NCBI RefSeq assembly: GCF_021729845.1
Contig: NZ_CP063397.1
Span: forward strand, 1,812,001 to 1,876,000
DNA length: 64,000 nucleotides
Source: Rhizobium sp. SL42
Lineage (GTDB): Bacteria; Pseudomonadota; Alphaproteobacteria; Rhizobiales; Rhizobiaceae
Direction of reading: 5' to 3'
Shown in pieces: positions 35,100 to 44,416 of the stretch (positions are counted from its first letter, which is position 1; the number at the start of each line of letters is the position of its first letter). A model generated the notes under the pieces. That model was not told the origin of the DNA, made no database searches, and saw only the letters and a program-made list of their open reading frames with translations. Both the position numbers and the translations under genes were made by a program.

Positions 35100-35516
35100 T
35101 TACACCAGCCGGCGGGCCGCTTCCTCGCGGATCCGCTGGATCATCGAGCGCAGGCCGTTGGCCCGTTGGGCCGACAGATGCTCAAGAAGGCCGAGCTGCT
35201 TGAACAGGTCGATCGCGTCGAAATCGACGACGGCGGACGCGGTCTTGCCGGAATAGGCGGAAAGCACGATGGCGACGAGGCCGCGCACGATGAAGGCGTC
35301 GCTGTCGCCGCGATAGGTCATCACCGGATCCGCGCCATCGCCCGACGAGGTCGCAAGCCAGACTTGGCTGGCGCAGCCCTGCACCTTGTTTTCGGTGCTC
35401 TTGTCGTCGTCGGCAAGGTCCGGCAACGCCTTGCCGAGCTCGATGACGAACCGCATCCGGTCCTCCCAGTCGTCGAGATAGGCAAAATCGTCGATCATCT
35501 GCTCAAGCGTGGTCAT
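35100..35516 (-). CDS. sufE: Cysteine desulfuration protein SufE
   Basis: 138 residues from the ATG at 35516. SufE takes persulfide sulfur from the cysteine desulfurase SufS and passes it to the SufBCD scaffold for Fe-S cluster assembly. The acceptor Cys48 sits in ENKVQGCASQVWL; DFAYLDDWEDRMRFVIELG and the C-terminal ANGLRSMIQRIREEA are typical. Length is normal. No other suf gene is nearby, which is usual for rhizobia where this sufE is separate. Confidence 0.95.
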   Translation of the reverse strand: MTTLEQMIDDFAYLDDWEDRMRFVIELGKALPDLADDDKSTENKVQGCASQVWLATSSGDGADPVMTYRGDSDAFIVRGLVAIVLSAYSGKTASAVVDFDAIDLFKQLGLLEHLSAQRANGLRSMIQRIREEAARRLV

Positions 35517-35590
35517 GGCGCACCGGGTCTGTTCCTGTTGCAAGCCATATAGGCGAAGCGACGGCCGTTTTGAACCATCTCCGTCACGCG

Positions 35591-35626
35591 AAAAAAAGAA
35601 AGCCGCGAGGCGATTAACCTCGCGGC
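35591..35626 (-). terminator. Rho-independent terminator of the DUF5330 gene
   Basis: Read on the minus strand: GCCGCGAGG, 7-base loop, CCTCGCGGC, then TTTCTTTTTTT. The perfect 9-bp stem and T run lie between the DUF5330 gene and sufE, so sufE has its own promoter downstream of it. Confidence 0.85.
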
Positions 35627-35807
35627 CCGGCAAAATGCCAAAGGGACAGTTTAGGACAGGCAGACAGGCATCCGCACAACCGTCACGGGGACGGTCGCTC
35701 TGATGCAAGAGGGGTGGGGCGCGGGCCCCGGATTGCATGGCGTTCGAGACGATCTGCTGCAGGCTATGCTTGCGCTGTCGCTCCGGACGGTGGAAGGTTC
35801 GGCCGCC

Positions 35808-36299
35808 TCAAGGCTTCGGCGGCGTATAGGGTTTCGGCAGGTTCTTGTTGTCCGGCCGCGGTGTCGGCACGACGGTGCCGGTCACGATCGCTGCCGTGTC
35901 GAGGCTTTCGGACAGGTCGACCGGCATCGGATCGAGCGCCTGGCCGGCTGCGGTTTCGACGGCCGGCTTGACGATCTCGACGCGGCCCTTGGCCGGTGAT
36001 GCAACGTCGCTGGCGCCGTCATCGGTAAACTGTTGGTCGAGCAGCTGGAACGCAACCAATGCGCCTTCGCGGGCCCGCTGGCCGAGTGCCTGGAAGGTTT
36101 CCTTGCCCTTTTCGCAGACCTCCGGCTTCTCGACGCAGATCGCCGAGACATATTGGTAGGCATCCGTTGCCGCCGCGATCGCATCGCCCATGACGAGGCG
36201 CGGTCCGCCGGCGGTTTCCTCCTGCGGCGGATTGCCGAAGAACGACAGCACCACCAGCGCCATGGAGCAATAGAAAGTTCCCTTGATCAGAAACCACAT
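35808..36299 (-). CDS. DUF5330 family protein
   Basis: 163 residues from the ATG at 36299 (MWFLIKGTFYCSMALVVLSF), which is a membrane anchor or signal. The body has SAICVEKPEVCEKGKETFQALG with two cysteines likely to pair in the periplasm, typical of DUF5330, and a Pro/Lys-rich C-terminus (PRPDNKNLPKPYTPPKP). Function unknown. The neighbourhood sufE - DUF5330 - kinase - peptidoglycan-binding protein seems conserved in Rhizobiaceae. Confidence 0.82.
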   Translation of the reverse strand: MWFLIKGTFYCSMALVVLSFFGNPPQEETAGGPRLVMGDAIAAATDAYQYVSAICVEKPEVCEKGKETFQALGQRAREGALVAFQLLDQQFTDDGASDVASPAKGRVEIVKPAVETAAGQALDPMPVDLSESLDTAAIVTGTVVPTPRPDNKNLPKPYTPPKP

Positions 36300-36755
36300 T
36301 GTCGTCACCAAATCCCTGTTGCCGGTCGTTGCCGGACCTCTCGGGTTGCGTCCCGAATTCGTGATTTGAACCTATCGCTGAGTCGCAAAGATCGCTTTTC
36401 AGAAGCTGTTCGGCTTTGAGACAAGATTGATTAAAATGCCACCTAAATCGCGTGTTTCGCGCCTTTGTTTCAAATTGTAACGGTTGCCGTTAAGCATAAT
36501 TGTGGCGCCCGCCCGACAATCCCGCAGCTTTTGCCGGCAGTGGTCGACACAAGTGTTAACGCGACTGTGAAAACTCTTGGAAATCCGTTGCTTACGCCCG
36601 ATTAACCATAAAATCGAAAGCCCGGCCCGGCTGTTCTGTTTCGGGTCAGATGAGCCAATTCCGGGCCTTCCGAAGGCCTCGCCTTATCGTTTCCTTAAGC
36701 GCGTGAAGCCTATGGTCGGGCTCGAAAAGACGAAAATGAGTCTCGGATTTCCCGC
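36300..36755. other. Divergent intergenic region, DUF5330 / histidine kinase
   Basis: AT-richer than the flanks, with TTAAC-type blocks around 36490-36610. It should hold two divergent promoters. No gene, repeat or clear operator was recognised. Confidence 0.4.
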
Positions 36756-38318
36756 GTGTTTGTATTGCGTAAAAATGTGGATGGACTGACGGCGATCATC
36801 GATCGCCTGGCTGCACGGTGCCTGCCGCGCCAGTCCCATGGACGCATGGCCGATGCCGCCGAAATCCGGCTGATGCGCAAGCTGACCCTGGCTTTCCTGC
36901 CGGCCCTGCCGGTCGTGCCTGCCGCGGTCTCGCTGACCCTCGGTGCCGCCATCGGCCTGCCGCTCGGCTTCGGTCTCGTTGTCGCCCTCTATATGATGGC
37001 CGCCGTGGCGCTGATCGCCGGCCGCCGTGTCGGCGCCGAAAGCGTTGCCAATCTTGCGGCTGCCGCCGCTGCTGCCCAGTCGGCCGACGCCGGCTCGCCC
37101 TACGATCTCTGCCCCGGCCTGTTCCTCGGCCTCGATGCGGCCGGCCTGGTGCGCACCGCCGGTGGCCGCGATCGCCAGATGTTCGTCTCCTTCCTGCGCG
37201 AACCGTTGTCGCGCCCCTTCGTCGATCAGGTGCATGTCTCCGACCGCCTGTCCTTCGTCCAGGCGCTCGATGCCCTGCGCCAGGGTGCCGATGCCGTGGT
37301 CATCGACCTTCGCCTCGATCGCCCGGTTCTCGGCCTCGACCAGACCCAGTTCCTCAATGTCCGCATGGACATGACCGCCGTTCGCTGTGCCGATGGCGCG
37401 CTGACCGGCGTCCAGGCGCAGATCCTCGACATCGAGGGCGAAATGCAGATCCGCGACACCGTCAGCGTCAAGGAAAACGAGGCGGTTGCCGCCCATGAGG
37501 CGAAAAGCCGGTTCCTCGCCGCCGTCAGCCACGAATTGCGCACCCCGCTCAATGCCATCCTCGGCTTCTCCGACATTCTCGCCGGCGAATATTTCGGCAA
37601 GCTCGCCAACGACCGCCAGCGCGAATATGTCCATCTGATCCGCCAGTCGGGCGCTCATCTCCTGTCGGTGGTCAACACCATGCTCGACATGTCGAAGATC
37701 GAAGCCGGTCGCTACGAACTGCTGCTCGAGCCGTTCGCCATTGCCGAAACCGTCACCGAATGCGAGCGCATGCTGTCGCTGCAGGCGGCCTCCAAGGGCG
37801 TCAAGCTGACCAGCCGGCTGCCGCGCGGTCTCGGCGAAGCGGTCGCCGACAGCCGCGCGCTGCGCCAGGTGATCATCAATCTCGTCGGCAACGCCATCAA
37901 GTTCACCGACAATGGCGGCGCCGTGATCATCGATGCCAGCCGCACCGCCACCGACCTGGTGATCAGCGTCAGCGATACTGGCATCGGCATGGCGCCGGAG
38001 AAGCTGAGCATGCTCGGCCGGCCGTTCACCCAGGTGCACGACGAACTCAACCGCAATTATGAAGGCACCGGCCTTGGCCTGTCGCTGGTCAAGGGATTGA
38101 TCGCCCTGCATGGCGGCACATTCGCGATTTCCAGCCGTCCGGGCGAAGGGACTGTGGTTACCGTCACGCTGCCGGTTGACGGCTCGGGCGCTGTCGCGCA
38201 GGCTGGCAATGAAGATAATATGGTCGAGTTTCCGCCGCGCCTGACCGCGCAGCCGGCGGCTCGCAGAAGGGAAGGCAAAGAGACCGGGTATGACCAAGCG
38301 AACGCGAAAATCGCCTGA
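36756..38318 (+). CDS. Membrane sensor histidine kinase
   Basis: 520 residues from a GTG at 36756. Two membrane helices (about 42-65 and 68-92) are joined by a very short loop, so little lies in the periplasm. A PAS-like region follows (about 115-232), then HisKA with AAVSHELRTPLNAILGFSDIL (His259) and HATPase_c with INLVGNAIKF (N box), DTGIGM (G1) and GTGLGLSLVKGL (G2). No cognate response regulator is adjacent. The kinase resembles the PdhS/DivJ-like cell-cycle kinases of Rhizobiales in layout, but this is not proven. It overlaps the next gene by 29 bases. Confidence 0.87.
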   Translation: MFVLRKNVDGLTAIIDRLAARCLPRQSHGRMADAAEIRLMRKLTLAFLPALPVVPAAVSLTLGAAIGLPLGFGLVVALYMMAAVALIAGRRVGAESVANLAAAAAAAQSADAGSPYDLCPGLFLGLDAAGLVRTAGGRDRQMFVSFLREPLSRPFVDQVHVSDRLSFVQALDALRQGADAVVIDLRLDRPVLGLDQTQFLNVRMDMTAVRCADGALTGVQAQILDIEGEMQIRDTVSVKENEAVAAHEAKSRFLAAVSHELRTPLNAILGFSDILAGEYFGKLANDRQREYVHLIRQSGAHLLSVVNTMLDMSKIEAGRYELLLEPFAIAETVTECERMLSLQAASKGVKLTSRLPRGLGEAVADSRALRQVIINLVGNAIKFTDNGGAVIIDASRTATDLVISVSDTGIGMAPEKLSMLGRPFTQVHDELNRNYEGTGLGLSLVKGLIALHGGTFAISSRPGEGTVVTVTLPVDGSGAVAQAGNEDNMVEFPPRLTAQPAARRREGKETGYDQANAKIA

Positions 38319-39363
38319 GAAGAAGAAAAAGCCGACGCAGCATGCGCTCGGCCTTCTTTCGGCCGGCGTTACAGCGCTTGCGCGGCTTGCCGGGCGCCAT
38401 CCGCGCCTGGTGGGTGGTCTTGCCACGTTCGCGGTGATCTTCGGCACCGTTGCCGCTAATGCGCTCTGGTACCAGCCGGGCCAGCACCCGTCGCCGTTCC
38501 TGCGCACCCGTGATGCCGCCAATTTCAGCGCCCTTGCCGGCGTGGGCCGCGCCCCGCATCTGGCCGAACCGCCGCATGCCAATGTCACCACATTCAAGAT
38601 CGCCCGCGAGGGAGAGCAGGACCCGGCAGCCGAGGCGGCCGCACCCGTAGAGGATAGCCTTGATGTGGCAGCGGTAACGCCCGCCGCGGCGATCGCCGAG
38701 ACAGCGGCTCCGACCGCTGCGCCGGCGACATCCACCGATTGGCCTGTCGCAACCGGCGAGACGGCCGTGCTCATCCGCGATGTCCAGGCCGAGCTTTCCC
38801 GCCGCGGCCTCTACGACGGCGATGCCGATGGCGTGATTGGTCCACGCACCGAAACCGCGATTGCCGTCTTCCAGAAATCCGTCGGCATGGAGCCGAATGG
38901 CCTGGTCAGCGCCGAACTGGTCGCAGCACTGAGGGTTGATCGCAGCGTCACGGCCGCCGTGCCTGCCCAGCGCCCGGCGCCGGATCTGGTTCGCGACAGC
39001 GCAGGCGTCGACCCGGTCGCCGCAGCGATCCGCCGTGCCGAGACCCAGGTCGTCACCGCGCCGCGTCGCGAGGTGGCCAAGCCATCCACGCCGACACCGG
39101 TTCCCCCCGGCGAGATCCGCGCCACCGCAGCCCGTCCGGATGCGCCGCTGCCGGTGCAGCAGGCGAGCTTCGATCCGGGACTGGTGATGGAAATCCAGCG
39201 CGGCCTGTCCAACATGGCCTATAGCGACGTCACCATCGACGGCGTGCCCGGCGAGCAGACCCGCAACGCCATCCGCCGCTTCGAGCGCCACTACAAGATG
39301 GCCGAGACCGGCGAGCCGAGCGCCGTCGTGCTGAAGAAGCTGAAGTCGATCGGCGCTCTGTAG
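38290..39363 (+). CDS. Membrane-anchored peptidoglycan-binding protein with two PG_binding_1 domains
   Basis: 357 residues. A Lys-rich cytoplasmic start ([17 protein letters not shown]), one membrane helix (about 38-58), then a periplasmic region with PG_binding_1 domains at about 155-215 ([21 protein letters not shown]) and 295-357 ([20 protein letters not shown]), joined by a Pro/Ala-rich linker. It should bind cell wall glycan or peptide. The 29-base overlap with the kinase gene suggests coupled expression, perhaps linking signalling and cell wall. Confidence 0.88.
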   Translation: MTKRTRKSPEKKKKPTQHALGLLSAGVTALARLAGRHPRLVGGLATFAVIFGTVAANALWYQPGQHPSPFLRTRDAANFSALAGVGRAPHLAEPPHANVTTFKIAREGEQDPAAEAAAPVEDSLDVAAVTPAAAIAETAAPTAAPATSTDWPVATGETAVLIRDVQAELSRRGLYDGDADGVIGPRTETAIAVFQKSVGMEPNGLVSAELVAALRVDRSVTAAVPAQRPAPDLVRDSAGVDPVAAAIRRAETQVVTAPRREVAKPSTPTPVPPGEIRATAARPDAPLPVQQASFDPGLVMEIQRGLSNMAYSDVTIDGVPGEQTRNAIRRFERHYKMAETGEPSAVVLKKLKSIGAL

Positions 39364-39481
39364 ATTCAGTCGTCACGGCCCGTGGTCAGTGGCTCCTCAT
39401 CCGACGAAAGTCGAAAACGCCCGTAAGCATCTCGTTAACCATACCATGGCCAATATTCCTCACCGGAGGAGAGACCAGGCC

Positions 39482-40930
39482 ATGAACGCTGTGAACGGCA
39501 TGCCTCGCCATGAGGATGACCTGGCAACCGCGCCGACAGGTGCGGATGCCGAAACCCTGAAGCACATCATTGGCCGCCTGGCCGACGAGGCGTCGAGCCT
39601 GGGCATCGACATCGTCGACATCGCCGGCGCCATTCAGGATGTCGCGGCAACCTCACGGCGCCATTCCGGCACATTCGATCAGGTCACCCGCACCGCGCTG
39701 TCGATTGCCGAAACCAATCGCGAGGTCGCGACCGCCTTGCGCGAGACCGACGACACGGCAGGAGAAGCGCGCCGCATGCTCGGCGAATCCGCCACCCGCC
39801 TGACCGGCGCCGTCGGCAAGATCGATCACATGGTCGCCACCTCCGAGGAGATCGGCAACGAGATCGGCACATTCGCGCACTCGCTTGCCGAGGTCGACAA
39901 GGTTGCCGAGGAGATCGGCGCAATCGCCCGCCAGACGAATCTTCTCGCCCTCAATGCCGCCATCGAGGCGGCGCGGGCCGGGGAGGCGGGCAAGGGATTT
40001 GCCGTCGTCGCGAGCGAAGTGCGCACGCTGGCATTGCAGACCTCGCAGGCCACCGGCGCCATCCAGCAGACGCTGGGCGTGATCCGCACCAGGATCAACC
40101 GCCTGACCGAGGCCGGCCGGGGCGCAAGCACCAGCGCCCGCGACGTGCGCCAGACATCGCAGGCGCTGAACGGCTCCTTCGGCGCCATGGAGCAGGTGAT
40201 CACCCGCATTCTCGACGGCTCTTCCGCCATGGCGCAGACGACCGACATGGTCGACCGCCAGTGTGCCGAATTCGTCGCCACGCTCAGCACCATGGCGGGC
40301 GAGGTCAAAGGTTCGGACGCGGCGCTGCAGAATGCCGCCGGCCGGGTCGACAAGGTGGTAGCACTGTCGGAAACGCTGATCCAGCTGACGGCGAGCGCCG
40401 GCATCCGCACCGCCGACAGTGAATGGATCGACACGGCAACCGCCGTCGCCGCCGATGTGTCCGCCGTCTTCCAGCGGGCGATCGACAGCGGCCGCATCAC
40501 CATGCAGGCGCTGTTCGACCGCACCTATCGGCCGATCCCCGGCACCGATCCGGTGCAGATGATGACGGCCTTCACCGATTTCACCGACCAGGTCCTGCCG
40601 GCGATCCTCGAACCAGCCGCCGCCATTAGCGAGCGTATCGGATTCTGCGCCCCGGTCGACGAGAACGGCTACCTGCCGACGCATAACCGGAAATTCTCCG
40701 CCCCGCAGCGTCCCGGCGACACCGTGTGGAACACCGCCAATTGCCGCAATCGCCGCATCTTCAACGACCGCGTCGGTCTGGCCGCCGGCCGCTCGACGGC
40801 GCCGTTCCTCGTCCAGACCTACCGCCGCGACATGGGCGGCGGCAACTTCGTGCTGATGAAGGACATTTCCGCCCCGATCACCATTTCCGGCCGCCACTGG
40901 GGCGGGTTGCGACTGGCCGTCAAGGTCTAG
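39482..40930 (+). CDS. Soluble methyl-accepting chemotaxis-type protein
   Basis: 482 residues from the ATG at 39482, RBS GGAGGAGAG. No membrane helix. Long coiled-coil helices with the signalling tip [20 protein letters not shown] and [15 protein letters not shown]. The C-terminal 140 residues form a separate domain with [31 protein letters not shown] and [15 protein letters not shown], a conserved module at the end of many cytosolic chemoreceptor-like proteins and probably the sensor. It lacks the usual CheR-binding pentapeptide. It may control motility or another CheA-linked output. Confidence 0.87.
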   Translation: MNAVNGMPRHEDDLATAPTGADAETLKHIIGRLADEASSLGIDIVDIAGAIQDVAATSRRHSGTFDQVTRTALSIAETNREVATALRETDDTAGEARRMLGESATRLTGAVGKIDHMVATSEEIGNEIGTFAHSLAEVDKVAEEIGAIARQTNLLALNAAIEAARAGEAGKGFAVVASEVRTLALQTSQATGAIQQTLGVIRTRINRLTEAGRGASTSARDVRQTSQALNGSFGAMEQVITRILDGSSAMAQTTDMVDRQCAEFVATLSTMAGEVKGSDAALQNAAGRVDKVVALSETLIQLTASAGIRTADSEWIDTATAVAADVSAVFQRAIDSGRITMQALFDRTYRPIPGTDPVQMMTAFTDFTDQVLPAILEPAAAISERIGFCAPVDENGYLPTHNRKFSAPQRPGDTVWNTANCRNRRIFNDRVGLAAGRSTAPFLVQTYRRDMGGGNFVLMKDISAPITISGRHWGGLRLAVKV

Positions 40931-41048
40931 CCCGCCATCCTGCGGTCCGGAGATCGCCGTCATGCCGGTTGGCGCTGTCGGTACACCGGAACGCTACGCT
41001 TCGGTCCCCCTGCTTCCCATCCGTCCCGACATCGCCTACACCCGTGCC

Positions 41049-41396
41049 ATGCGCATCCGCTCCGACATCTTCGTCTCTGCTCTCACCCGCCGCGTCTTTT
41101 CCGCCGGCGGCTTTGCCGCGGTTGTGGCCAAGGGATCGGACGCCTCCGGCGCGATCTTCATCCGCCAGCGATTTCGCGACGGGCTGGAGACGCTTTATGG
41201 TCCGGCCCCGCAGTCGATGGTGATGGTCGAGGATCGCGATGATCGCCAGTTCGAGATCCGCCTGGCGCGTGCCGAGCCGGAGGCGTTGAGCGCCCTGATC
41301 GCCCGCGAACAGCGCTTTGACAGCGATCTCTGGCTGGTGGAAATCGAGGTCGACGAGATCGGCGACTTTGTCCCGCTTGCCGGTGGGCAGGGCTGA
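41049..41396 (+). CDS. DUF1491 family protein
   Basis: 115 residues from the ATG at 41049 (MRIRSDIFVSALTRRVFSAGG). The conserved layout of DUF1491 is present: GGFAAVVAKGSDASGAIFIRQR, GPAPQSMV, and the ending DSDLWLVEIEV. Small cytoplasmic protein of unknown role, restricted mostly to alphaproteobacteria. Confidence 0.85.
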   Translation: MRIRSDIFVSALTRRVFSAGGFAAVVAKGSDASGAIFIRQRFRDGLETLYGPAPQSMVMVEDRDDRQFEIRLARAEPEALSALIAREQRFDSDLWLVEIEVDEIGDFVPLAGGQG

Positions 41397-41478
41397 AACG
41401 CATCGCTGCGGTTATCCGCCCTATGAAATCCGGCGAATTCAGGCGAGGATGATCCGCTCTAGTTTCGGGGGAACGCTG

Positions 41479-41949
41479 ATGGAAGACCACGAGCCATATC
41501 TGCGCGAGGCGATTGCGCTGTCGAGATCTGCGATGGAGCACGGCAACGAGCCGTTTGGCGCGCTGCTGGCCAGGGATGGAGAGGTCATCCTGCGCGCCGA
41601 AAATAGCGTTTTCACCGGCCATGATATGACCAACCATGCCGAGATGAACCTGATCAAGCTGGCCGCAAGGCACTACGACGCAGCTTTCCTCGCCGATTGC
41701 ACCGTCTATACCAGCACCGAGCCCTGCGCGATGTGTGCCGGCGCCATCTACTGGTCGGGCGTCGGGCGGATGATATTTGCCTGCTCGGAAGTGCGGCTTG
41801 GCGAGATCGCCGGGATCGGCCTGAACGTGCCGAGCCGGGCGATATTGCAGACCGGCGCACGCGTCGTCACGGTGCTTGGCCCAAGTCTTGAAGAGGAAGC
41901 AGCCGACGTGCATCGGGAGTTCTGGCCGAAGCATCTCGGCAAGGCCTAG
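41479..41949 (+). CDS. Nucleoside/cytosine-type deaminase (CDA fold)
   Basis: 156 residues from the ATG at 41479. The zinc-dependent deaminase motifs are intact: NHAEMNLI with His53 and catalytic Glu55, and TEPCAMCAGAIYWSG with Cys83 and Cys86. The sequence is closer to guanine deaminase or cytosine deaminase-like proteins than to tRNA adenosine deaminase TadA (which has a longer basic tail). Substrate is not certain. Cytoplasmic. Confidence 0.87.
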   Translation: MEDHEPYLREAIALSRSAMEHGNEPFGALLARDGEVILRAENSVFTGHDMTNHAEMNLIKLAARHYDAAFLADCTVYTSTEPCAMCAGAIYWSGVGRMIFACSEVRLGEIAGIGLNVPSRAILQTGARVVTVLGPSLEEEAADVHREFWPKHLGKA

Positions 41950-41954
41950 AGCCG

Positions 41955-42050
41955 CAAGCCGAAGACGCGGGCTCCGGAGCTGGGCGCCTGGAGTCTGGCG
42001 CCTGGAGCCTGGCACCTTGAGCCGGTTGCTTGGAACCTGGCGCCTAGCGC
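41955..42050. repeat. Short imperfect direct repeats (GCCTGGAGYCTGGC)
   Basis: The 3' end of the DUF2336 gene faces a run of GCGCCTGGAGTCTGGC / GCGCCTGGAGCCTGGC / TTGGAACCTGGCGCCT units, about 15-16 bases each. Low-complexity slippage product with no coding role seen. Confidence 0.55.
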
Positions 42051-43201
42051 TTGCGCGCCCTGAGCAGTTGCCGGCCGAGTTCGTCGCCGACCGGCTTGCG
42101 CGCCGAGGCCGGCGGGCTGGGCGCAACGGCCGCCCTCGGACCGTTGCTGGCCGCCGTCACGCGCGTTTCTTCGCCATCCGTGCCGCCATCTGTACCAAAT
42201 GTATAGCTGTCGGCCCGCTGCCAGCTGTCGATGCGCGCTTCGCAATCATGCGGATCGAGGCTGGAGACCAGCCGGTCGGCCCGGCTGACGCCGCCTTCGG
42301 CCCGCGCCAGATGCGGATAGATATGTTCGAGCACGAATACGGTTTCGGCCAGCGGCATCGCGACGCCAACCAGCGTCGTGGCCAGTTGCCGGCCGGAAAT
42401 GTCGAGCAGGATGCGCTCGGCAAGCCAGCGGCTCGACGACAGCAGATCCGCAAGCGTCGTGACGAAATGGCCGCCCTCGTGGCTGCGGGCGAAACGGATG
42501 AGCAGTGCAGCCTGCATCTGGCTGACGGTCCGCCGGCCAAGCCGGTCGCTGTCGGGCGGATTGAGGTGATGGGCGAGCCGCTTGATCTGCTGGCGCAGCT
42601 CTTCCTCGCGCGCCAGACGTTCATCGTCGGTCGGCGGCGGTGGAATGTCCATTTCGGTCCGGCGCACATTCGGAATGGTGCTCAGCCCCGGCATCATGGC
42701 GCCGGTCTCGCCGACCGCCGTTCCCGAGCCCATCCCCGTTGCCTGTACAGTCTCTCGCGCCAGTTTACGCTCGATGTCGCGGGCGGTCTCGCTGTGGCGC
42801 AGGCCGACCAGCGCATCGATCACGGTTGGCGACAGCTTTTCGCGCTTGACGATGGCGCGGGCATGGTCCGCCCCTTGCGTGCGGGCGATCATCACCAGCA
42901 TCTCGTCGGTCAGGGCCGGCGAGGCGGCGAGGAACGGTGCGGCGATGGCGATCGGCTGGGTGGCGATGAACACGGTGATCGCCATCGGCAGGTTCGGGCT
43001 CTGCGACAGCGCCGCGACTGCCTCGCGGCGGGCCTCCACGGTCGAATTGGCAAACAGCGGCTGGAACAGCTCGGCAAACAGTCGAAGCTCCGACTTGCCG
43101 GGGAAGGAGAGCGCCTGAAAACTCGTGACCGTGGCCATCAGAACAACGTCCTTTTTACGCACGCTGATGGGCTTTTCCAGCTCCCGAAACTGATCGCTCA
43201 C
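42044..43201 (-). CDS. DUF2336 family protein
   Basis: 385 residues from a GTG at 43201 (an ATG at 43138 is the alternative). All-helical, repeat-like: SQSPNLPMAITVFIATQPIAIAAPFLA, LVMIARTQGADHARAIVKRE, VIDALVGLRHSETAR fit DUF2336, which resembles HEAT-like repeats. The central part carries a Pro-rich linker (IPPPPTDDERLAREEEL) and the end a low-complexity basic tail. DUF2336 proteins occur in alphaproteobacteria; some were linked to cell-envelope or cell-cycle phenotypes, but there is no firm role. Confidence 0.82.
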   Translation of the reverse strand: MSDQFRELEKPISVRKKDVVLMATVTSFQALSFPGKSELRLFAELFQPLFANSTVEARREAVAALSQSPNLPMAITVFIATQPIAIAAPFLAASPALTDEMLVMIARTQGADHARAIVKREKLSPTVIDALVGLRHSETARDIERKLARETVQATGMGSGTAVGETGAMMPGLSTIPNVRRTEMDIPPPPTDDERLAREEELRQQIKRLAHHLNPPDSDRLGRRTVSQMQAALLIRFARSHEGGHFVTTLADLLSSSRWLAERILLDISGRQLATTLVGVAMPLAETVFVLEHIYPHLARAEGGVSRADRLVSSLDPHDCEARIDSWQRADSYTFGTDGGTDGEETRVTAASNGPRAAVAPSPPASARKPVGDELGRQLLRARKR

Positions 43202-43222
43202 GACAAACCCACCCCAACGCAA

Positions 43223-43525
43223 TACAACTGTGGCTCAGTTTAGAACGAATTTGTTAGCAAGCTGTTAACTAACCTATGGCTTGATCAACAAACGCGGATG
43301 GCACTGGACGGCGATTCGCGTAGTGTTTCAGATATTAGGAATATGCGTGCCCCGAGTAGAGTGGGCCAGATCCACGACAGAAGGGGCGCGTCAGAGAAAG
43401 GCGCAGATGACCCCGGATTGTGCGAAATCTTCCGCGACACGACCCGGATTGTGCCAGCCCTCCTAACCGGGGGCAGGGTGAAATCGATCTTTTCATCCGT
43501 CTCGACTGCTCAATGGAGACGAGGC
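43223..43525. other. Intergenic region, no clear gene
   Basis: Contains AT-rich promoter-like sequence near 43230-43290 (TTTGTTAGC, GTTAACTAACC). Nothing else was recognised. Confidence 0.35.
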
Positions 43526-43741
43526 ATGGCGGAAATCATCAGGATGAAGGACAGGCTCGATCTGTCGCGAACCCGTGAACAGACCGAGGGCCGCAAGGCG
43601 GAAATCCTGCTCTTCACCGGCATTCGCTACGAGCGCCGCGAAACGGCGCAGATCCCCACAACACGCAAGAACAAGCCGCGCGTGCCGGCTTTGCCCAAGC
43701 CGCTCGACCAGAGCGTCAGCCCGGACGTGATGCCGTTCTAG
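43526..43741 (+). CDS. Small basic protein of unknown function
   Basis: 71 residues from the ATG at 43526, with GGAGACGAGG upstream. Sequence begins MAEIIRMKDRLDLSRTREQ and carries a Lys/Arg/Pro-rich middle (TTRKNKPRVPALPKPLDQ). No domain is recognised, but similar short proteins occur in rhizobia. The longer frame upstream (from 43298) has an unlikely composition, so this inner start is preferred. Confidence 0.65.
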   Translation: MAEIIRMKDRLDLSRTREQTEGRKAEILLFTGIRYERRETAQIPTTRKNKPRVPALPKPLDQSVSPDVMPF

Positions 43742-43870
43742 AGAAATTCCAGCATAAGTGGGAACCGGTTTTGCGTGCGCAATTGCGAATGCAAAGACAC
43801 CGGCTGAAAGACCGCAGCTAAAAAATCACTGGCCTCGGGCCGGTCGTGGCCGGCTTCGCAAAAAAAATCA
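43738..43870. repeat. Palindromic intergenic element related to the repeat at 3528
   Basis: AGAAATTCCAGCATAAGTGG then GAACCGGTTTTGCG echo the AATTCCAGGAAAAGTG and GGTTTTCCG parts of the repeat at 3528-3685, and GCGCAATTGCG is a perfect palindrome (43777-43787). It overlaps the stop of the small gene by a few bases, as the element at 3528 does with its gene. Confidence 0.6.
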
Positions 43871-44416
43871 CCGCCCGGTAAACGGCAGGCATTCGGCCTC
43901 GGCCAGGAATTCGCGCGCCTCCGCCTCGAAGCTCGGCTGCGCCACCATGCTGCGCAACACCGCATAACCCGTCGTGCCGCGATGTTCGACCAGGATCGTC
44001 TGGGCCAGCGCCGGGATCGGCGTCTTGCGCAATTGCGCGATCTGCACCGGCGTCGCCAGAAGCACATCGACATCGCCGGCAACCGAGGTCCGGTCGTTCA
44101 TCGAGAACACCTCGTTGGAATCCTTGTCATACAGCGAGATCGACCAGAAGCTGCCGCTGCCCAGCGCCACCAGCGACAGCGGCTGCCGGCTGATGTCGAA
44201 ATGGCAGACCGCGACCCGCATATAGGGATCGAGGCTCGACAGCCCGGTTGCGTCCGGCTTGACCTCGAGCCGGTGGAAGACGAAAGGCGCGCCCTCCGCT
44301 ACCACCCGCGTATAGGCATCCTTGCCGGTAAAATGCGGAATGCCGAGAATGATGATGATATGCAGGAGCACCGCGCCGAAGACCCCGGTGATGACGGCGT
44401 AAAGCAGTCTACTCAT
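43868..44416 (-). CDS. DUF1254 family membrane protein
   Basis: 182 residues. One N-terminal membrane helix (LLYAVITGVFGAVLLHIIIIL) then a periplasmic domain with HFTGKDAYTRVVAEG, FVFHRLEVKP, FDISRQPLSLVALGSGSFWS and SISLYDKDSNEVFSMNDRT, the DUF1254 pattern. It overlaps the upstream DUF1214 gene by 8 bases; the two domains are often fused in other bacteria, so the products probably form one complex. Function unknown. Confidence 0.82.
   Translation of the reverse strand: MSRLLYAVITGVFGAVLLHIIIILGIPHFTGKDAYTRVVAEGAPFVFHRLEVKPDATGLSSLDPYMRVAVCHFDISRQPLSLVALGSGSFWSISLYDKDSNEVFSMNDRTSVAGDVDVLLATPVQIAQLRKTPIPALAQTILVEHRGTTGYAVLRSMVAQPSFEAEAREFLAEAECLPFTGR

Noticed and set aside
36684..38774. 696-codon open frame antisense to the histidine kinase
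   Set aside because: Low-complexity composition and full overlap with a well-supported kinase gene.
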